Of a stretch of 64,000 nucleotides of DNA, positions 18,728-25,725 are shown one piece after another; the first letter of the stretch is position 1, and every line of letters starts with the position of its first letter. Both the position numbers and the translations under genes were made by a program. Under the pieces are notes generated by a model. That model was not told the DNA's origin, did not search any database, and saw only the letters and a list, made by a program, of their open reading frames with translations. Source of the stretch: Paenibacillus camelliae. GTDB taxonomy: Bacteria; Bacillota; Bacilli; Paenibacillales; Paenibacillaceae. The stretch covers positions 124,001 through 188,000 of the forward strand of contig NZ_JAMBNY010000001.1 of assembly GCF_023715345.1 (NCBI RefSeq), read 5' to 3'.

Positions 18728-19759
18728 ATGACATATCTAACACTTGGACAGTTTTCTATACCCATCAGCTGGTTAGCATTTTTGCTAGCCATAATTTACA
18801 GTGATTTTAGAAATAATAATAAAGATGACACAACAAATAAGATATTAAACCGACTTCTATGGTCGTATTTGATCGTATGGAAATTCAGTTACATCCTATT
18901 TGCTTGGCCAAGCTTTAGATTATCGCCCATATCCCTGTTGTATTTTGATGGTGGCTTAAAGGGGCATTTACTGGCCATTCTAACAATGACCATCCTACTA
19001 GTGAAGACTCACCGCGGTTTTATATGGGAAGTGGGGTGGAAATACTGGGCACGCTTTATGGCAGTCTTTCAGCTAATTAGCTATAGCTTCAGCGAGCATT
19101 GGTTATTAGCACTAACCTCGTTAATACTGTTCATCATGATTGAGTGGAAGTGGAAGCTATGGATATTATTTGCCCAGTGGACAATCCTTCTATGGAGTGC
19201 AGGTTGGGGCGATCCATTCGTCATCGCTCATGGCATGGTGCTCATATCGCTTCTAATTAAACAGAGGAATAATCATCATATTACTCTTGTTATCATATTA
19301 AGCTTACTCGCAACGGCGCTAACCGATATACGTACACTAACGTCTACAACGGAAAGATTGCCAATCGACTTAATGACCACAACAAATGAGCGATATATCT
19401 TGTCAGAGCAAGAGCAGCAGCTTACGATCGTTAATTTTTTTGCAACGTGGTGTCCGCCTTGCCAAGCGGAGATGCCACATCTACAAAAATTTGCTGAACA
19501 TTTACCTCATGGGGTAGAGTTGATTGGTATTAATTTAGCTGACCGTGATCATGGACCAGAAGCTTTACAAGCCTTTATGAGCAAATATAACGTAACTTAT
19601 CCCATCTTGTTAGATGAACGGGATGATTTCGGGCAAGCTTATCGAATTAAAGCAATACCGACTACGGTAATCTTAAATGAGGAAGGTCAAGAATTAGAGC
19701 GCATAATTGGTCCTGTAAGTGAGCAACGATTACATGAGTTAGCTAAGAAATATCAATGA
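18728..19759 (+). CDS. Polytopic membrane protein fused to a TlpA/ResA-like thioredoxin domain
   Basis: 343 residues. Residues 1 to about 205 form roughly six hydrophobic helices with no known family recognised; residues about 225-343 are a thioredoxin-fold domain with active site WCPPC, GINLADRD and the cis-Pro loop AIPTTVILNEEG. TlpA/ResA domains normally act on the outside as thiol reductants or oxidants, so the membrane part may pass electrons in a CcdA/DsbD-like way, which is inference. The start follows GAGAGGAG. Its promoter carries a degenerate CstR-like site, and it precedes cstR by 107 bases on the same strand. Confidence 0.75.
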   Translation: MTYLTLGQFSIPISWLAFLLAIIYSDFRNNNKDDTTNKILNRLLWSYLIVWKFSYILFAWPSFRLSPISLLYFDGGLKGHLLAILTMTILLVKTHRGFIWEVGWKYWARFMAVFQLISYSFSEHWLLALTSLILFIMIEWKWKLWILFAQWTILLWSAGWGDPFVIAHGMVLISLLIKQRNNHHITLVIILSLLATALTDIRTLTSTTERLPIDLMTTTNERYILSEQEQQLTIVNFFATWCPPCQAEMPHLQKFAEHLPHGVELIGINLADRDHGPEALQAFMSKYNVTYPILLDERDDFGQAYRIKAIPTTVILNEEGQELERIIGPVSEQRLHELAKKYQ

Positions 19760-19798
19760 CTGTAAAACGATGATTAGATCATATTATAAAAATAACCA

Positions 19799-19827
19799 TT
19801 GACATTATACCCCCATGGGTATATTAT
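19799..19827 (+). promoter_or_regulatory. cstR promoter with CstR operator
   Basis: TTGACA (19799-19804), 17-bp spacer, TATTAT (19822-19827). The dyad TATACCCCCATGGGTATA (19806-19823) fills the spacer, so bound repressor would block polymerase directly. The TACCC-N4-GGGTA core is the CsoR/CstR-type site. Confidence 0.8.
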
Positions 19828-19866
19828 ATGGCTATATTCGATCATTGAAAGAAGTGAGGTGAGGTA

Positions 19867-20127
19867 ATGAAATACGATGCGAAAGTAACAGCGAGAATAA
19901 AAAAAATTGAGGGTCAATTCAGAGGAATATTGCGCATGATGGAAGAAGAGAAGGATTGTAAGGAAGTCATAACACAATTAAGTGCGGTTCGTTCTGCTGT
20001 AGATCGAGCGATCGGTGTTATTGTTACTGAAAATTTAGTGGAATGTTTATCGAAGGAAGACGTCGAAGCAATAGATAAAAATGAGATGGTAAAGCAAGCT
20101 GTAGAATTACTAGTAAAAAGTCGCTAA
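19867..20127 (+). CDS. cstR: CstR-type persulfide-sensing repressor (CsoR/DUF156 family)
   Basis: 86 residues, all-helical. Cys31 and Cys60 match the two reactive cysteines of Staphylococcus aureus CstR, and the histidine that completes the copper site in true CsoR is Asn56 here (VTENLVEC). This points to a sulfane-sulfur sensor that forms di- to tetrasulfide bridges and leaves DNA, not a Cu(I) sensor. GAGGTGAGG precedes the ATG. It heads a cluster of rhodanese, TusA and persulfide dioxygenase genes, and its own promoter carries the operator. Confidence 0.88.
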   Translation: MKYDAKVTARIKKIEGQFRGILRMMEEEKDCKEVITQLSAVRSAVDRAIGVIVTENLVECLSKEDVEAIDKNEMVKQAVELLVKSR

Positions 20128-20152
20128 GACTTTTTATTTTTACAAAAATTAA

Positions 20153-20166
20153 TACCCATAGGGGTA
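20153..20166. promoter_or_regulatory. Internal CstR-type operator before dsrE-like gene
   Basis: TACCC (20153-20157), N4, GGGTA (20162-20166), 9 bases before the start codon. The right half overlaps the G-rich ribosome site. TTTACA at 20139-20144 could be a relict -35, but no -10 is visible. Confidence 0.6.
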
Positions 20167-20174
20167 GGGGGATA

Positions 20175-20654
20175 ATGATGGAGAAGAAGAAAACGACGAT
20201 TGTTCTATTTAGTGGAGATTATGATAAGGCGATGGCAGCTTATATCATTGCTAATGGTGCAGCTGCTTATGATCATGAGGTAACGATATTTCATACCTTC
20301 TGGGGCATTAATGCACTTCGTAAGCAAGCACCAGTAAATGTGCAAAAAGGCTTTCTAGAGAAGATGTTCGCAAAAATGATGCCACGTGGCGCTGAAAAAT
20401 TAGGGCTATCGAAAATGCAAATGCTAGGTATGGGGCCAAAAATGATTAAGCATGTAATGAAAAAGCATAATGCGCTGACACTTACTCAGCTTGTCGAAAT
20501 GGCACAGGAACAAGGCATTAAACTCATTACGTGTACAATGACGATGGACTTGTTAGGTTTGAAAGAAGAGGAATTATTAGACGGTATTAAGTATGCAGGC
20601 GTTGCAGCTTATTTAGCTGATGCAGAACAAGGGAATGTGAATTTATTTATATAA
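20175..20654 (+). CDS. DsrE/DsrF/DrsH-like sulfur-carrier protein
   Basis: 159 residues. N-terminal TTIVLFSGDYDKAMAAYIIANGAA and the C-terminal GIKLITCTMTMDLLGLKEEELLDG block match DsrE-like proteins; Cys120 in LITCTMTMDLLG is the probable persulfide-carrying residue. The middle Met/Lys-rich stretch (FAKMMPRGAEKLGLSKMQMLGMGPKM) resembles the family insert. It probably passes sulfane sulfur between the rhodanese and TusA proteins of this cluster. Two adjacent ATG codons (20175, 20178) can serve as start, both behind AGGGGG. Confidence 0.85.
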   Translation: MMEKKKTTIVLFSGDYDKAMAAYIIANGAAAYDHEVTIFHTFWGINALRKQAPVNVQKGFLEKMFAKMMPRGAEKLGLSKMQMLGMGPKMIKHVMKKHNALTLTQLVEMAQEQGIKLITCTMTMDLLGLKEEELLDGIKYAGVAAYLADAEQGNVNLFI

Positions 20655-20664
20655 GAGGTGGGTT

Positions 20665-21006
20665 ATGGAAACGATCATATTAATTGCCCTCATTGTTTTG
20701 TTTTTCATTTGGCGTATGAGGCCAGTAAAAGGCGTCACTACCATTTCAACGGAACAGCTTAAAGCAATGAAGAATGACAGCAGTAAAGTATTTATCGATG
20801 TTCGGACACCAGCCGAGTTCAAAGCACGCCATGTGAAACCATTCGTAAATATGCCTCTCGGTTCAGATTTTTCTAAGCTGCCGAGGGATAAAGAAATTGT
20901 GGTCATCTGTCAAAGTGGAATGCGATCTAAGCAAGCATGTAATCAATTAAAGAAAATGGGCTATTCCAACATGATCAATGTTCGTGGTGGAATGAGCGCA
21001 TATTAG
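20665..21006 (+). CDS. Membrane-anchored rhodanese-like protein
   Basis: 113 residues: one N-terminal membrane helix (about residues 3-17, IILIALIVLFFIW) and a single rhodanese domain with active-site loop CQSGMRS and the closing NVRGGMSAY. It is predicted to hold a cysteine persulfide at the cytosolic face of the membrane. AGAGGTGGG lies before the ATG; it starts 10 bases after the DsrE-like gene, so it is cotranscribed. Confidence 0.85.
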   Translation: METIILIALIVLFFIWRMRPVKGVTTISTEQLKAMKNDSSKVFIDVRTPAEFKARHVKPFVNMPLGSDFSKLPRDKEIVVICQSGMRSKQACNQLKKMGYSNMINVRGGMSAY

Positions 21007-21017
21007 GAGGAAAAGCG

Positions 21018-21317
21018 ATGAAAACCATCTTGCCACAAGAGGTTCAAGCAAAGCTAGAAGCAGGGGAAGCATTAAATATTATCGATGTTCGTGAAGTGAA
21101 CGAAGTTAAAGAAGGTCATATTGCTGGCATCATTCATATTCCACTCAAGCTACTCGAATTCAAAATGCATGAGCTAGATAAATCAAAAGCCTATATTATC
21201 GTTTGTCGTTCAGGTGGCCGAAGTGGTCAAGCTACAGCCTTTCTAGAATCCTATGGCTATCATGTCACCAATATGACGGGTGGCATGCAGGAGTGGACTG
21301 GTGAAGTTAAGCAATAA
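21018..21317 (+). CDS. Single-domain rhodanese sulfurtransferase
   Basis: 99 residues: INIIDVREVNEVKEGHIAGIIHIPL start of the domain and active-site loop CRSGGRS, ending MTGGMQEW. Cytosolic. It likely moves sulfane sulfur from persulfides to thiol acceptors. It starts 11 bases after the previous rhodanese gene with AGGAGG upstream. Its active-site loop differs from that of its neighbour, so the two probably use different partners. Confidence 0.88.
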   Translation: MKTILPQEVQAKLEAGEALNIIDVREVNEVKEGHIAGIIHIPLKLLEFKMHELDKSKAYIIVCRSGGRSGQATAFLESYGYHVTNMTGGMQEWTGEVKQ

Positions 21318-21373
21318 AAAGTGAATGGCTTTCACCTTCTAATAAGTAAGATCAAATGAATGGAGGAATTATA

Positions 21374-21934
21374 ATGATTAAATCAGATGTGCAATTAGAT
21401 GCAAAGGGTTTAGCTTGTCCAATGCCTATTGTTCGTACGAAAAAAGCAATGAATGATGTACTCGAGGGACAAGTTTTAGAGATTCAGGCGACAGATAAGG
21501 GATCAGTTGCTGATCTTGCTGCTTGGTCAAAAACTGTGGGGCACCAATACATCGGAACCCATGAGGAAAGTGGAGTTTTCTATCACTATATTCGGAAATG
21601 TGATCATGAGGCAAATGAGCAGCAAGATAAAACCTACGATAAAACGATCTCAATAGAAGATGCGATCAAGGGGGAAGGGTTCATTCTTGATGTACGAGAA
21701 GCGGCTGAATTCGCATTCGGTCATATTCCTGGTGCCCATTCAATCCCAATGGGAGAATTACAAAACCGCCTTAAAGAATTAGATCAAGATAAAACGATTT
21801 ATGTCATTTGCCGTACAGGTATGCGCTCGGATTTAGCTGCACAGCAATTAGCCGAGGCAGGCTTCCGAGACATTTATAATGTGTTGCCGGGAATGTCGGG
21901 TTATACAGGGGATTTAGAGAAATCATTGGGGTAG
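21374..21934 (+). CDS. TusA-rhodanese fusion sulfurtransferase (CstA-like)
   Basis: 186 residues. Residues about 3-75 are a TusA/SirA domain with DAKGLACPMPIVRTKK; residues about 92-186 are a rhodanese domain with active-site loop CRTGMRS and LPGMSGY. It resembles the CstA sulfurtransferase of staphylococci, but with one rhodanese domain instead of two. An upstream ATG at 21356 lies before the GGAGG site, so ATG 21374 is used. The fusion would pass sulfur between carrier and transferase in one chain. Confidence 0.87.
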   Translation: MIKSDVQLDAKGLACPMPIVRTKKAMNDVLEGQVLEIQATDKGSVADLAAWSKTVGHQYIGTHEESGVFYHYIRKCDHEANEQQDKTYDKTISIEDAIKGEGFILDVREAAEFAFGHIPGAHSIPMGELQNRLKELDQDKTIYVICRTGMRSDLAAQQLAEAGFRDIYNVLPGMSGYTGDLEKSLG

Positions 21935-21966
21935 ATCATTAACCCTATTATTTTTTCAAAAATTTA

Positions 21967-21980
21967 TACCCAGGGGGGTA
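21967..21980. promoter_or_regulatory. Internal CstR-type operator before the persulfide dioxygenase gene
   Basis: TACCC (21967-21971), N4, GGGTA (21976-21980), directly ahead of the start codon. The flanking CAAAAATTTA resembles the site before the DsrE-like gene (CAAAAATTAA), suggesting a shared origin. TTTTCA lies at the equivalent -35 position, with no -10. Confidence 0.6.
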
Positions 21981-21984
21981 CAAG

Positions 21985-23112
21985 ATGATGTTAAGAAAAT
22001 GGACTGCTGCAGATGTAGCACGCAAGGTTATTGAGAACAAGGAGTTATTTATTTTAGATGTTAGAAACGCAGATGCATTCGAAGAGTGGAAAATAGAGGG
22101 CCATCATTTTCAATATCTAAATATTCCGTATTTTGAGCTTTTAGATGGAGTAGAAGAGATTTTGCCACAAATTCCAACGAATATGGATGTTCTAGTCGTA
22201 TGTGCGAAGGAAGGCTCCTCCATCATGGTAGCTGAAATGCTTTCCGAAGCTGGTCGTGAGGTTGGCTATCTTGAGGGTGGAATGAAAGCATGGTCCATGC
22301 ATATTGAACCGATCAAAGTTGGCGAGCTGGCTGGCGGAGGTGAATTATACCAATTTGTTCGCTTAGGGAAAGGCTGTTTATCCTATATGGCGATCTCTGA
22401 GGGTGAGGCAGCCATCATTGATGCCGTCCGCTTCACAGATGTATTTACGACGTTTGCAGAAGAAAAAGGGGTAGCGATTAAGCATGTACTTGATACACAT
22501 TTGCATGCTGATCACATTTCAGGTGGACGCCACATTGCAAGCCAGACAGGTGCAAGCTATTATTTGCCGCCTAAAGATGCTGAGGAAGTCGTTTTTGATT
22601 ATACACCACTTACCGATGGTCTTACAATTCAGTTGGGCGCTTCACGCATCGAGGTTGGAGCATTATACTCTCCAGGTCACACCATCGGATCCACATCATT
22701 TGTTATTGATGAGCAGTATTTGTTAACGGGAGATATTCTATTCATCGATTCCATTGGTCGTCCAGATTTAGCAGGTCTTGCTGAGGACTGGGTTGCGGAT
22801 TTACGGGAGACATTATACTCTCGCTACCGCAAGCTAGCAGACGGTTTAATCGTATTACCTGCCCACTTCATGATCCTTGATGAATTGAATAACGATGGAA
22901 CAGTGGCAAAGCGTTTAGGTGACTTATTCGAGGAAAACCACGGATTAAACGTAGAGGACGAGGATGTATTCCGCTCTATGGTCACGGATAACCTACCACC
23001 TCAGCCAAATGCTTACCAAGAGATTCGCCAGGTTAATATGGGGAAAATCACACCAAGTCATGAAGAACAAACCGAAATGGAAATCGGTCCAAACCGATGT
23101 GCAGTTCGATAA
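21985..23112 (+). CDS. Rhodanese-metallo-beta-lactamase fusion, persulfide dioxygenase (CstB-like)
   Basis: 375 residues. Residues about 5-110 are a rhodanese-like domain with loop CAKEGSS; residues about 125-335 are a metallo-beta-lactamase fold with [11 protein letters not shown], the second metal ligand region SPGHTIGST, the LLTGDILF aspartate and LPAHF. The pattern is that of ETHE1-type non-haem Fe(II) persulfide dioxygenases, which oxidise glutathione, CoA or bacillithiol persulfide to sulfite. The domain order is the reverse of staphylococcal CstB. Starts ATG 21985 or 21988. Sulfite produced could leave through the TauE-like exporter downstream. Confidence 0.87.
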   Translation: MMLRKWTAADVARKVIENKELFILDVRNADAFEEWKIEGHHFQYLNIPYFELLDGVEEILPQIPTNMDVLVVCAKEGSSIMVAEMLSEAGREVGYLEGGMKAWSMHIEPIKVGELAGGGELYQFVRLGKGCLSYMAISEGEAAIIDAVRFTDVFTTFAEEKGVAIKHVLDTHLHADHISGGRHIASQTGASYYLPPKDAEEVVFDYTPLTDGLTIQLGASRIEVGALYSPGHTIGSTSFVIDEQYLLTGDILFIDSIGRPDLAGLAEDWVADLRETLYSRYRKLADGLIVLPAHFMILDELNNDGTVAKRLGDLFEENHGLNVEDEDVFRSMVTDNLPPQPNAYQEIRQVNMGKITPSHEEQTEMEIGPNRCAVR

Positions 23113-23138
23113 CCTATACAAGAAGGAGAAATAGACAA

Positions 23139-23366
23139 ATGAACATTACAAAAACTTTAGATGCTAAAGGTTTAGCATGCCCGATGCCGATTGTACGTAC
23201 GAAAAAAACGATCGATACGCTACATTCAGGTGAGATATTAGAAGTCCAAGTAACCGATAAAGGGGCGTTACATGACTTTACGGCTTGGGCTTCCGCAGGT
23301 GGTCACACGATCGTTAATCAAAAGGAAGAAGCCGGCGTCATATTCTTTTATATTCAAAAGGCGTAA
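23139..23366 (+). CDS. TusA-family sulfur carrier
   Basis: 75 residues with the TusA signature DAKGLACPMPIVRTKK (catalytic Cys about 14) and EVQVTDKGALHDFTAWA. It is close in sequence to the TusA part of the fusion at 21374, pointing to duplication. It accepts and hands on a persulfide sulfur. ATG 23139 follows AAGGAGAA; the longer frame from 23097 would overlap the dioxygenase gene and has no ribosome site. Confidence 0.9.
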   Translation: MNITKTLDAKGLACPMPIVRTKKTIDTLHSGEILEVQVTDKGALHDFTAWASAGGHTIVNQKEEAGVIFFYIQKA

Positions 23367-23373
23367 TAAATAT

Positions 23374-23402
23374 AGCGAGTAGAGATTAGTCTACTCGCTT
23401 TA
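23374..23402 (+). terminator. Hairpin between tusA and tauE genes
   Basis: AGCGAGTAGA (23374-23383) pairs perfectly with TCTACTCGCT (23390-23399). The T run after it is weak, so it may only attenuate read-through into the exporter gene or protect the upstream mRNA. Confidence 0.6.
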
Positions 23403-23424
23403 CTCATTAGAAAGAAGGGGCGAG

Positions 23425-24204
23425 ATGGATTATTCAATTACATTTATTATCGTTATCTTTGCACTTGGATTTATAGGGTCATTCCTCTCAGGAATGTTAG
23501 GAGTCGGAGGTTCAATTATTAAATATCCGTTGCTTCTATATATTCCGCCGTTATTTGGTCTCGTGGCATTTACCGCGCATCAAGTATCGGGTATTAGTGC
23601 TATTCAGGTGCTTTTCGCCTCTATAGCTGGTGTGTGGGCCTATCGCAAAAGTGGATTACTGCATAAAGATCTAATTATATATATGGGAGGCTCAATATTA
23701 GTTGGTAGCTTTATCGGTAGTTACGGCTCAGGCTTTCTATCTGAAAATGCTGTAAATATCGTGTATGGCGTACTTGCACTGATTGCGGCTATTATGATGT
23801 TTATCCCAAGTAAAAAAGTAGAAAACGCTGAAATGCTCCCGTTTAACAAGCTTCTAGCGAGTAGTCTCGCATTGGCAGTTGGTATTGGCTCAGGGATTGT
23901 CGGTGCAGCAGGTGGTTTTATACTTGTTCCGATCATGCTCACCATATTAAAAATCCCAACCCGAGTAACTATAGCAACGAGCTTAGCGATTACGTTTATC
24001 TCATCGATCGGTGGAAGTGTAGGGAAGATCATCACCGGACAAATTGATTATTACACAGCCTTCATCATGATTGTAGCTAGTATTATTGCAGCTCCATTAG
24101 GTGCCAAAGTGGCACAGAAAATAAACGTAAAGCTATTAAAATGGCTGCTTGCGATAATGATTGGTGCAACAGCAATTAAAATTTGGATTGATCTCTTAGG
24201 GTAA
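23425..24204 (+). CDS. TauE/SafE-family sulfite (sulfur anion) exporter
   Basis: 259 residues with about eight membrane helices arranged as two repeats: [24 protein letters not shown] and [23 protein letters not shown] carry the glycine-rich half-motifs of the TauE/SafE family. In cst-type clusters these proteins are thought to export sulfite or related anions. AAGGGG lies before the ATG. Last gene of the sulfur cluster. Confidence 0.88.
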   Translation: MDYSITFIIVIFALGFIGSFLSGMLGVGGSIIKYPLLLYIPPLFGLVAFTAHQVSGISAIQVLFASIAGVWAYRKSGLLHKDLIIYMGGSILVGSFIGSYGSGFLSENAVNIVYGVLALIAAIMMFIPSKKVENAEMLPFNKLLASSLALAVGIGSGIVGAAGGFILVPIMLTILKIPTRVTIATSLAITFISSIGGSVGKIITGQIDYYTAFIMIVASIIAAPLGAKVAQKINVKLLKWLLAIMIGATAIKIWIDLLG

Positions 24205-24309
24205 AATCTGTTTGTATCTTAAAATTTCTATTGCATTTATACAAAGATATATGTAAATATATAGAAGTAACAACTTTTCAATTTTTTCCTGCGAAAGGAG
24301 ATGTTTTTA

Positions 24310-24345
24310 ATGACTGCATATATGGTATTGGTGGTTTTGACTTAA
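24310..24345 (+). CDS. 11-codon leader peptide upstream of rsgA
   Basis: ATG at 24310 with an excellent AAAGGAG (24294-24300) at 9 bases spacing, encoding MTAYMVLVVLT and ending at TAA 24343-24345. The last codons can pair with sequence just after the stop (GGTT 24333-24336 with AACC 24344-24347), so a ribosome stalled on them would change folding of the leader. Too short for homology arguments; support is the ribosome site, position and downstream hairpins. The hydrophobic Val/Leu run recalls stalling peptides of antibiotic-resistance leaders, which is inference. Confidence 0.55.
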   Translation: MTAYMVLVVLT

Positions 24346-24509
24346 CCGAATATCGGGCATAGTTCAATCCAATTCCAATCTGGATATTTGGAGTGAAAAC
24401 TGCGGGAATTCACCCGTATTGTTTGCTATGCCGTAAACAGTAACCTTTCGTGAATACTGCTGTTAGCGGGAATGGGTGTTGCTTCGTGCAATTGCTCATC
24501 CTATAACCT

Positions 24510-24537
24510 GGATACGACGTGGTCGTATCCTTTTTTT
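24510..24537 (+). terminator. Terminator in the rsgA leader
   Basis: GGATACGAC (24510-24518), loop GTG, GTCGTATCC (24522-24530), then seven T. A canonical intrinsic terminator located 120 bases before the rsgA start. Confidence 0.85.
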
Positions 24538-24565
24538 GATTATTAGCCTACATTAGGCTTCTATC

Positions 24566-24613
24566 GCCGCGAACAAGCAGCTTCTTAAGAGGCTGCTTGT
24601 TCGCGGCATTTTT
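24566..24613 (+). terminator. Second strong hairpin before rsgA
   Basis: A perfect 16-bp stem, GCCGCGAACAAGCAGC (24566-24581) with its complement at 24592-24607, 10-nt loop, followed by ATTTTTAT. It could be a second intrinsic terminator in tandem with the one at 24510. Confidence 0.75.
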
Positions 24614-24657
24614 ATGCCCAAAAACAAACTAACCTTAGTTAGGAGAGATCGAATAAA

Positions 24658-25725
24658 ATGATTGATTTGAAACAATATGGCTATATTGAAGCTGAATCAG
24701 CACCGATTGGTTTAATTCCGGGAAGAATTACGGAGCTTCAGCGAGATCAGTATACTGTTATTACTGAGCATGGAGAAGTGACCGCTGTATTAAAGGGCTC
24801 ATTCTATCACAATGCGGAGCATCGGGACGAATTTCCGTGCGTTGGCGATTATGTATTTCTGCAATATAACGACAGCGGCGTTTCGCGCATAGTTAGATTA
24901 CTTCCTCGACGGTCCAAATTTTCACGCGCTGATTACTCAGGACACGCCGCAGCGTACGCCAAAACGATACTAGAGCAAGTGGTAGCAACGAATTTTGATT
25001 ATGTATTTATCGTGTCCTCCCTAAACTGGGACTTCAATGTAAGCCGTATTATGCGCTACCTGACACAGACACGGCAGAGCGGCGGCCAGCCGGTTATCAT
25101 TTTAACTAAAGCTGACCTGACACCAGATTACAGCGCACAATTAGCTGAGGTACAACATATTGCTCCTGATGTACCTGTACTTGCCGTTTCTAGTCACAGC
25201 GGAAGTGGCCTAGACAGCTTAAGCGAATATTTACAGCCAGGCAAAACGATTGTATTTCTCGGTATGTCCGGTGTAGGTAAATCCTCACTGCTAAACGCTT
25301 TGGCGAATCAGGAAGTGATGACCGTCAAAGGAATCCGTGAAGCCGATAGTCGTGGTCGGCATACGACAACACATCGCCAGCTGTTCATGCTTCCTTCTGG
25401 TGCGATGGTCATTGATACACCGGGTATGCGCGAGCTAGGTCTGTTTGGCGCAGAGGAAGGAATTCGTGCAGGCTTTAGCGATGTAGAAGAGCTGTTCACT
25501 CAGTGTCGCTTCACGGATTGCCAGCATAACGCTGAGCCCGGCTGTGCAGTTGTTGAAGCCCTCGCCGATGGATCTTTGGAACAGGAGCGCTGGGATCGCT
25601 ACCTCGTTCAGAAACGCGAAAATAAATTTGTAGATGATAAATCAGGCTATCTCAGAGAGAAAAGGACATTGCAAAAATCAATCGCAATGTATCAAAAGAG
25701 CAAAAAAGGAGGGCGCAAGAAATGA
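24658..25725 (+). CDS. rsgA: Ribosome small subunit-dependent GTPase A (RsgA/YloQ family)
   Basis: 355 residues. N-terminal OB-fold (about 15-85), then a circularly permuted GTPase: the LTKADL (G4) motif near 160 precedes GMSGVGKSS (G1) near 202 and DTPGMREL (G3) near 256. A C-terminal zinc-finger (QCRFTDCQHNAEPGC) and a Lys/Arg-rich tail complete the family layout. RsgA assists late 30S assembly. In Bacillales the main rsgA usually lies near prkC-rpe; here it sits with a kinase-like gene and behind an attenuator-like leader, so this may be a second copy. AGGAGAG precedes the ATG. Confidence 0.88.
   Translation: MIDLKQYGYIEAESAPIGLIPGRITELQRDQYTVITEHGEVTAVLKGSFYHNAEHRDEFPCVGDYVFLQYNDSGVSRIVRLLPRRSKFSRADYSGHAAAYAKTILEQVVATNFDYVFIVSSLNWDFNVSRIMRYLTQTRQSGGQPVIILTKADLTPDYSAQLAEVQHIAPDVPVLAVSSHSGSGLDSLSEYLQPGKTIVFLGMSGVGKSSLLNALANQEVMTVKGIREADSRGRHTTTHRQLFMLPSGAMVIDTPGMRELGLFGAEEGIRAGFSDVEELFTQCRFTDCQHNAEPGCAVVEALADGSLEQERWDRYLVQKRENKFVDDKSGYLREKRTLQKSIAMYQKSKKGGRKK

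Larger units (their letters stand above)
24205..24657 (+). promoter_or_regulatory. Structured leader region upstream of rsgA, probable attenuator
   Basis: A 453-base gap without a long gene. In order: promoter candidate TTGCAT-N17-TAAATA (24231-24259), an 11-codon ORF (24310-24345), a 7-bp long-range pairing GGCATAG (24356-24362) with CTATGCC (24426-24432) that encloses smaller hairpins such as CGGG/CCCG near 24403-24416, a terminator at 24510-24537, a small hairpin AGCCTA/TAGGCT (24545-24559) and a second strong hairpin at 24566-24607. The order of upstream ORF, alternating hairpins and terminator is that of ribosome-controlled attenuation. I could not match it to a known riboswitch. Confidence 0.55.

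Noticed and set aside
24356-24500. Idea that the rsgA leader is an M-box, FMN, T-box or cobalamin riboswitch
   Set aside because: Short stretches such as CTATGCCGTAAACAG looked similar to parts of the M-box, but the other conserved blocks of these classes are missing.
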